9,530 bases of DNA, taken from positions 1 through 9,530 of the forward strand of contig JAAXIL010000052.1 in the NCBI GenBank assembly GCA_012270355.1, read 5' to 3'. Under the pieces are notes generated by a model. That model saw only the letters and a list, made by a program, of their open reading frames with translations. It searched no databases and was not told the DNA's origin. Shown here in pieces: positions 5,870 through 9,530 of this stretch. Source of the stretch: Psychrobacter sp. GTDB lineage: Bacteria > Pseudomonadota > Gammaproteobacteria > Pseudomonadales > Moraxellaceae. Both the position numbers and the translations under genes were made by a program. How positions within the stretch are numbered: position 1 is the stretch's first letter; each line of letters starts with the position of its first letter.

Positions 5870-5878
5870 TGCTATCAT
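5870..5878 (+). promoter_or_regulatory. Candidate extended -10 element for hisBH
   Basis: TGCTATCAT fits the extended -10 form (TGn followed by a TATAAT-like hexamer), 31 bases before the hisB ATG. No convincing -35 is seen 17 bases upstream, which is where the inverted repeat at 5836-5856 begins to approach. Activation by a bound regulator is possible. Confidence 0.35.
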
Positions 5879-5909
5879 CTGTGTTAATTATTTCTTTGCT
5901 GAGTTTGTT

Positions 5910-6524
5910 ATGTCTATCAATCCAAATTTAAATTCGCCACGTACGGCAACGGTCACTCGCAACACTGCCGAAACCCAAATCACCGTCACCGTCAATCTAG
6001 ACGGCACAGGACAAGGCACCATCGACACGGGTGTACCATTTTTGGATCATATGCTTGAGCAAATCAAACGGCATGGCTTGTTTGACCTCGATATCGACTG
6101 CAAAGGTGATACGTTTATTGATGACCATCACAGCGTTGAGGACACAGGCATCACGCTAGGGCAGGCATTTGCCAAAGCGTTGGGCGACAAAAAAGGCATT
6201 CGCCGTTATGGACATTTTTATGCCCCGCTTGATGAAGCCTTGAGCCGTGCAGTGGTGGACATTTCAGGTCGCCCCGGGCTACACATGGATATTCCGTTTA
6301 CCCGCTCGCATGTGGGTAAGTTTGACGTGGATTTGTTTAGCGAGTTTTTTTATGGCTTTGTCAATCATGCGTGGATGACGGTGCATTTGGATAATTTGAA
6401 GGGTAAAAACAGTCATCACCAAATCGAATCCACATTTAAAGCATTTGCTCGAGCACTGCGTATGGCGTGCGAGTATGATATGCGAGCACTAGATACCTTG
6501 CCATCGACGAAAGAGGCGTTGTGA
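5910..6524 (+). CDS. hisB: Imidazoleglycerol-phosphate dehydratase
   Basis: A 204-residue single-domain enzyme of histidine biosynthesis that converts imidazole glycerol phosphate to imidazole acetol phosphate. Family signatures are intact: [13 protein letters not shown] (44-56), [10 protein letters not shown] (71-80) with the Mn-binding histidine cluster, [12 protein letters not shown] (113-124), [25 protein letters not shown] (149-173) and FKAFARAL (176-183). It is the monofunctional form; E. coli HisB carries an extra phosphatase domain that is absent here. Start ATG 5910 follows CTGAG at a suitable distance; the first 10-12 residues are a poorly conserved extension. The TGA stop lies one base before the hisH ATG, so the two genes are translationally coupled. 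Confidence 0.96.
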   Translation: MSINPNLNSPRTATVTRNTAETQITVTVNLDGTGQGTIDTGVPFLDHMLEQIKRHGLFDLDIDCKGDTFIDDHHSVEDTGITLGQAFAKALGDKKGIRRYGHFYAPLDEALSRAVVDISGRPGLHMDIPFTRSHVGKFDVDLFSEFFYGFVNHAWMTVHLDNLKGKNSHHQIESTFKAFARALRMACEYDMRALDTLPSTKEAL

Positions 6525-6525
6525 T

Positions 6526-7161
6526 ATGACCAAAATCGCACTGTTAGACTATGGCATGGGTAATTTGCACTCGGTCAGCAAAGCCTTGAGCAAAGTCGGG
6601 GCAGAGGTGTCTATCACCAATGACCCTGCTACCATTGAGCAAGCCGATAAACTGGTGTTTCCAGGCGTGGGTGCGATGCGAGATTGCATGGGACAAATGC
6701 ACGCTGAAGGCATTGATGCCGTGGTAAAAAAGGCGGTATTTAACAAACCCGTCATGGCGATTTGCGTTGGCATGCAAGCCTTGTTTGAGCGAAGCGATGA
6801 AAATGGTGGGGTAGACTGCCTTGGTATTTTGCAAGGCGAAGTGAAACGTTTTGCCGACGATTGGACAGATGAACAAGGACATGTCATTAAGATTCCGCAT
6901 ATGGGTTGGAATACCCTAACGGATGTGGATACCAGCCATCCGCTATGGCAGGGTATTGATAACGGCACGCATTTTTATTTTGTGCACAGTTATTATTGTG
7001 ACCCTGCCGAAGATGCCATCGTATCCGCCACCTGTAATTATGGCAAACCGTTTTGTGCCAGCATCATTAAGGATAATTTGTTCGCCACCCAATTCCACCC
7101 TGAAAAAAGCCATGATGATGGGCTTAAGTTGTTAAAGAATTTTGTGGAATGGAAGGTTTAA
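6526..7161 (+). CDS. hisH: Imidazole glycerol phosphate synthase, glutaminase subunit HisH
   Basis: A 211-residue class I glutamine amidotransferase that frees ammonia from glutamine for HisF, which joins it to PRFAR to make imidazole glycerol phosphate, the HisB substrate, and AICAR. The catalytic triad is seen as Cys80 (AICVGMQAL), His191 and Glu193 (QFHPEKS). [10 protein letters not shown] (8-17), [11 protein letters not shown] (45-55) and PHMGWN (124-129) are HisH hallmarks. The usual nucleophile elbow GICLGMQ is AICVGMQ here, a mild change. AGAGG in the end of hisB supplies the ribosome site. No hisA or hisF follows: the next gene is convergent, and its stop codon overlaps that of hisH. 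Confidence 0.95.
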   Translation: MTKIALLDYGMGNLHSVSKALSKVGAEVSITNDPATIEQADKLVFPGVGAMRDCMGQMHAEGIDAVVKKAVFNKPVMAICVGMQALFERSDENGGVDCLGILQGEVKRFADDWTDEQGHVIKIPHMGWNTLTDVDTSHPLWQGIDNGTHFYFVHSYYCDPAEDAIVSATCNYGKPFCASIIKDNLFATQFHPEKSHDDGLKLLKNFVEWKV

Positions 7162-7168
7162 CCCTTCC
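7151..7168. other. Hairpin spanning the overlapping convergent stop codons
   Basis: GGAAGG, six bases TTTAAC, then CCTTCC: a perfect 6-bp inverted repeat whose loop contains both the hisH stop (7159-7161) and the exporter stop (minus, 7160-7158). There is no T-run on either strand. It may slow both polymerases or protect transcript ends. Confidence 0.4.
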
Positions 7169-7814
7169 GCACCAACAATCCAATACCCAGCCCAATCATT
7201 GCCACGCCCATAATGCGGGCAATCCAAGGCGATTCGCTTTGTAATTGGTTGAGCACCGCAGGGGAAGACTGTATCATCACGACCGCCTTAAACCACGCCA
7301 TTTGCAGCACCATCATCCACACGCCATAACTAGCTAATTGCCAAAATGGCATATCTGGCGACAATACCAGCGTAAAAACAGCGACAAAATACACGGGGGC
7401 TTTGGGATTAAAGACGTTGCAAAAAAAGCCCCGCTTAATGATGGAAAATGGTCGATACGGTGCATTTTTAAGAACTGGCAAGTCAGTCTTTGTTTCAACG
7501 GGTTGAGGTGTTTCAGCCAAAGGAGCAGGCTTGGAGCGAATGCCCTGCCAACCCAAATAAATCAAATATGCCCCGCCCAGCCATTTAATCGCTGTGAGTA
7601 GCCACGCCGAATGGGCGATGACGGTTGCCAACCCAAGTACGGAATAGATGACATGCACCCCCAGCCCCAAGGCAATACCCAAACAGGTAAGTAGCCCAAC
7701 CCGCCTGCCTTGCGTCAATGTCTGCTGGGTCACCAGCACAAAGTCAGGACCAGGCGAGGCAACTGCCAATAAATGAACGCCCGTGATGACCGCTAAGCCG
7801 TGCCAGAATTCCAT
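7158..7814 (-). CDS. LysE/RhtB family amino-acid exporter
   Basis: A 218-residue inner-membrane protein of the LysE superfamily, probably exporting an amino acid or derivative such as threonine, homoserine or lactones. The family signature [22 protein letters not shown] (19-40) is present, with [17 protein letters not shown] (46-62), [18 protein letters not shown] (77-94), and [18 protein letters not shown] for the re-entrant and fourth-helix region. About six helices are visible, and a Pro-rich polar loop separates the halves (95-120). The substrate cannot be set from sequence. Start ATG 7814 has only a weak GGAT/GAG ribosome site. It is convergent with hisH, overlapping by four bases, and is separated from the upstream hydrolase gene by a strong terminator. 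Confidence 0.85.
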   Translation of the reverse strand: MEFWHGLAVITGVHLLAVASPGPDFVLVTQQTLTQGRRVGLLTCLGIALGLGVHVIYSVLGLATVIAHSAWLLTAIKWLGGAYLIYLGWQGIRSKPAPLAETPQPVETKTDLPVLKNAPYRPFSIIKRGFFCNVFNPKAPVYFVAVFTLVLSPDMPFWQLASYGVWMMVLQMAWFKAVVMIQSSPAVLNQLQSESPWIARIMGVAMIGLGIGLLVRKG

Positions 7815-7849
7815 ACTCAGTATCCAAAAGGGTTGTTAAAATTAAACAC

Positions 7850-7883
7850 AAAAAACGGCATCATCGAAATGATACCGTTTTTT
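7850..7883 (-). terminator. Intrinsic terminator after the dienelactone hydrolase gene
   Basis: AAAAAACGG, one mismatch, ATCAT, loop CGAA, ATGAT, then CCGTTTTTT: a 14-bp stem with one mismatch, carrying a T-run on either strand. On the minus strand it ends the hydrolase transcript before the exporter gene. The symmetric A/T arms mean it could also act on the plus strand. Confidence 0.8.
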
Positions 7884-7895
7884 AACGCATGCGAT

Positions 7896-7929
7896 AAGAC
7901 GATTAAATCTTAAAGACGATTAAATCTTA
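7896..7929. repeat. 17-bp perfect tandem duplication across a stop codon
   Basis: AAGACGATTAAATCTTA occurs twice head-to-tail (7896-7912 and 7913-7929). The second copy contains the stop codon of the hydrolase gene (minus, 7929-7927), so the coding sequence is not lengthened. It lies between that stop and the terminator at 7850-7883. Confidence 0.9.
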
Positions 7930-8667
7930 CTTCAACTTATCTTCCATAAACTTAACCATTTTATCCCAACTTTCTTTGGTTGCTTTCTCGTTATAGCCCA
8001 AATCCACGTCGTTCTCTTCCGCCCGCTTATCGGCATTGGGGTTGGTAAAGCCATGTTTGGCATTGTCATACACATCGACTGTATAGGTCACATCGGCGTT
8101 GTCCATCTCTTTTTTGAAGTCCTCAACCGCATCCATCGTGACCATGCTGTCGTCTGCCCCATGAGCAACGAGAACCTCAGCTGTGAATGTGCCTTTTTCG
8201 GCAGGTTGTTTGGGCGATAAATTACCATGGAACGTGGCAACTGCTTTGACAGGCATGCCTTCTCGTGCCATATCAAGGGCGATTTTGCCCCCAAAACAAA
8301 AGCCAATCACACCGAGTTTGTCGGCATTGACCGCCATTTGATCGCTAAAATCGCTCAAGATTTGCTGGCAACGAGCCATCAACATGTCTTGATCGGCAAG
8401 CATTTGTTCCATCCACTCGTTGGCTTGAGCCGCATCGGTCGTCAGTTTGCCTTCGCCGTACACGTCCATCGCCACCGCTGCAAACCCAGCTTTGGCAAGA
8501 CGCTCGGTGACTTCACGCGGATGCTCAACCACGCCCCACCATTCAGGGGCAACCAAAATCCCTGCCACAGGATCGTCTTCGCTGGCAGACTCTGGCAACG
8601 CCACATAGCTACGCAATTCAATGCCACCGTCAGCGATACTGGGAAGTTCGTAAGTTTTAATGCTCAT
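7927..8667 (-). CDS. Dienelactone hydrolase family protein
   Basis: An alpha/beta-hydrolase of 246 residues, cytoplasmic, related to carboxymethylenebutenolidase. Counting from the first of two adjacent Met codons (ATG 8670), the catalytic triad is Cys125 in GFCFGGK (123-129), Asp in HGADDSMV (170-177; 174 by position) and His206 in KHGFTN (205-210). PEWWG (42-46) is the usual oxyanion/substrate-loop motif. The second ATG (8667) is preferred because AAGGA lies seven bases before it, against four for the first. The long acidic C-terminal part is common in proteobacterial members. No aromatic-degradation genes are nearby, so a role in chlorocatechol breakdown is not supported; a general esterase or detoxifying hydrolase is more likely. 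It has a terminator downstream and a structured non-coding stretch upstream. Confidence 0.88.
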   Translation of the reverse strand: MSIKTYELPSIADGGIELRSYVALPESASEDDPVAGILVAPEWWGVVEHPREVTERLAKAGFAAVAMDVYGEGKLTTDAAQANEWMEQMLADQDMLMARCQQILSDFSDQMAVNADKLGVIGFCFGGKIALDMAREGMPVKAVATFHGNLSPKQPAEKGTFTAEVLVAHGADDSMVTMDAVEDFKKEMDNADVTYTVDVYDNAKHGFTNPNADKRAEENDVDLGYNEKATKESWDKMVKFMEDKLK

Positions 8668-8702
8668 CATTATGTCCTTTTATTTAGCTAATAAAAATTT
8701 AG

Positions 8703-8904
8703 GGGAGCGATTACCTGCTTTCCGCTTGTATCTTGCTACCCGATGGCGTGCGTGCTATGTGTCTAGAGGCATTCCATCTAATCGAGCGACTACCTCTAGC
8801 CACAGCCCGCAACGCCATCGTCCACGCAAGGATACCGCTACAATCAGGGCTAGCGGACACCTCAAGCATTTGCAACGGCATCGTCGCCCGTCCGCATCGC
8901 CCTC
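8703..8904. ncRNA. Candidate structured non-coding RNA or cis-regulatory element
   Basis: This 308-base stretch without a convincing gene is GC-richer than its flanks and holds nested complementary segments. CGATGGCGT (8741-8749) pairs exactly with ACGCCATCG (8812-8820). Inside, TGTG-x-CTAGAGG (8758-8769) pairs with CCTCTAG-x-CACA (8793-8804). Outside, GTATCTTGC (8728-8736) pairs with GCAAGGATAC (8826-8835) with one bulged G. An outer closing stem joins GCGAT (8707-8711) with ATCGC (8896-8900). CCGCTA/TAGCGG (8835-8840, 8851-8856) and GCGGAC/GTCCGC (8853-8858, 8890-8895) are hairpins that exclude each other. The strand is not settled: on minus it would be the leader of the hydrolase gene (3' edge about 35 bases before its start); on plus it precedes the YcgN-family gene. 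From memory, the blocks GATTGTAGCGG-ATCCTT and AAGATACA-GCGGAAAGC resemble a motif recurring in Bacteroidetes intergenic regions. Confidence 0.5.
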
Positions 8905-8941
8905 AAATCAATACCATACCGCAAATCCCATCATAAACCGC

Positions 8942-8947
8942 TATAAT
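8942..8947 (+). promoter_or_regulatory. Candidate -10 box for the YcgN-family gene
   Basis: A perfect TATAAT 31 bases before the ATG at 8979, giving a leader of roughly 25 bases. No good -35 is seen 16-18 bases upstream, and the leader has no Shine-Dalgarno sequence. Confidence 0.4.
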
Positions 8948-8978
8948 CCTGTTACCCTTTGTTTATACCTTTGCAACC

Positions 8979-9458
8979 ATGTCATCAACACCACACCTTC
9001 GCCCTCACTTTTGGCAACACTATTCGCTAAGCGAGCTCACTCATGCCGAATGGGAAGCCTTGTGCGATGGGTGTGGCACCTGTTGCCTCAATAAGTTTTT
9101 GGACGAAGATGAACCTGCCGAAGCAGTGGCTTACACCGACGTAGCATGTCAATTATTGGATTGCGATACGGGATTTTGCTCAAACTATCCAAATCGGCAA
9201 GATTATGTGCCTGCCTGCGTGAATCTGACCGCTGATAAATTAGCTCAAACCATGTGGCTACCTTCCCACTGTGCTTATAAACGGCTATATTTAGGACAAA
9301 ATTTACCCGACTGGCATTTGCTTGTAACAGGCGATGCCGAGGTTACTGCTAAAGGTATGCGTCACGCAGGCATTGGAGTGGCAGGGCGATGCGTGAGTGA
9401 AGTCGGCATGGAAGAGGAAGAGATCGAAGAGCGGATTATCAGGTGGGCAGAGGTGTAG
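8979..9458 (+). CDS. YcgN family cysteine-cluster protein (UPF0260)
   Basis: A 159-residue soluble protein. Ten cysteines include the cluster CDGCGTCC (29-36), which marks the zinc/iron-chelating YkgJ/YcgN type. Others are Cys57, Cys62, Cys67, Cys80, Cys98 and Cys138, in contexts typical of YcgN: LDCDTGFCSNYPNRQ (60-74), YVPACVNLT (77-85), WLPSHCAYKRLYLG (93-106) and the C-terminal GRCVSE. FWQHYSLSELTHAEWEALCDGCG matches the family N-terminus. The metal and the function are not established. The length is close to the usual 150. Start ATG 8979 lacks a ribosome site but fits family starts, and TATAAT lies 31 bases upstream. It is a single-gene unit with a terminator directly after. Confidence 0.9.
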   Translation: MSSTPHLRPHFWQHYSLSELTHAEWEALCDGCGTCCLNKFLDEDEPAEAVAYTDVACQLLDCDTGFCSNYPNRQDYVPACVNLTADKLAQTMWLPSHCAYKRLYLGQNLPDWHLLVTGDAEVTAKGMRHAGIGVAGRCVSEVGMEEEEIEERIIRWAEV

Positions 9459-9466
9459 AATCACCC

Positions 9467-9496
9467 AAAAAACAGCCACCCGAAGGTGTCTTTTTT
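9467..9496 (+). terminator. Intrinsic terminator of the YcgN-family gene
   Basis: CACC, loop CGAA, GGTG extended outward by a G-C pair, an A-T pair and an A/T arm with two mismatches, then six T. It begins nine bases after the TAG stop at 9458. The A-run on the left arm allows weaker function on the minus strand as well. Confidence 0.75.
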
Positions 9497-9530
9497 ATGT
9501 CGTATTTTAGGTTACTTTAAAAGGTTTACT

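Noticed and set aside
8733..8936. Open frame of 67 residues from a TTG on the plus strand, and short frames on both strands across the same stretch
   Set aside because: No ribosome site, no recognisable domain and odd composition. The DNA is better explained by base-paired RNA arms, whose complementarity forces open frames by chance.
1..9530. CRISPR arrays, insertion sequences, prophage or toxin-antitoxin modules
   Set aside because: No regularly spaced repeats, transposase motifs, paired terminal repeats or integrase were found. The genes are housekeeping or transport types, and the tRNA-Phe 3' end shows no integrated element next to it.

Overview
The window reads as ordinary chromosome of a gammaproteobacterium of the Moraxellaceae (Moraxella/Psychrobacter type). 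The reasons are moderate GC, hisB and hisH as separate single-domain genes, a PanZ-like acetyltransferase, a YcgN-family protein, and an orphan nqrM beside an NhaD antiporter. Taxonomy is inferred from protein resemblance only. Nothing here looks like a phage, insertion sequence, CRISPR array or defence island, and I do not see a complete new multi-gene system.

Left part (1-3033, all minus strand): a CynX/NimT-type MFS transporter cut by the window edge, two intrinsic terminators, the Na+-NQR maturation factor nqrM, the Na+/H+ antiporter nhaD, and a small orphan protein of unknown function. nqrM and nhaD together make a small sodium-energetics neighbourhood. nhaD carries an in-frame TGA where a Trp codon is expected, and the missing last membrane helix is still readable after it.

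Middle (3090-5786, all minus strand): a class I methyltransferase directly behind phosphoglycolate phosphatase gph (likely one operon with a promoter near 4422-4451), a DUF4385 protein, tRNA-Phe(GAA) with a clear promoter and terminator, and a PanZ-like GNAT protein.

Right part (5787-9530): a divergent control region with a 9-bp inverted repeat leads into hisB-hisH on the plus strand (imidazoleglycerol-phosphate dehydratase, and the glutaminase subunit of imidazole glycerol phosphate synthase). hisH overlaps tail-to-tail with a LysE/RhtB-type exporter. Next come a dienelactone hydrolase-family gene (minus), a 308-base stretch without a protein gene, and a YcgN-family cysteine-cluster protein (plus) with its own terminator.

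The most interesting items are the 8703-8904 stretch, which folds into nested long-range stems like a structured non-coding RNA, and the nhaD nonsense codon. Secondary points are an apparently missing transmembrane helix in the MFS transporter and a 17-bp tandem duplication across a stop codon.
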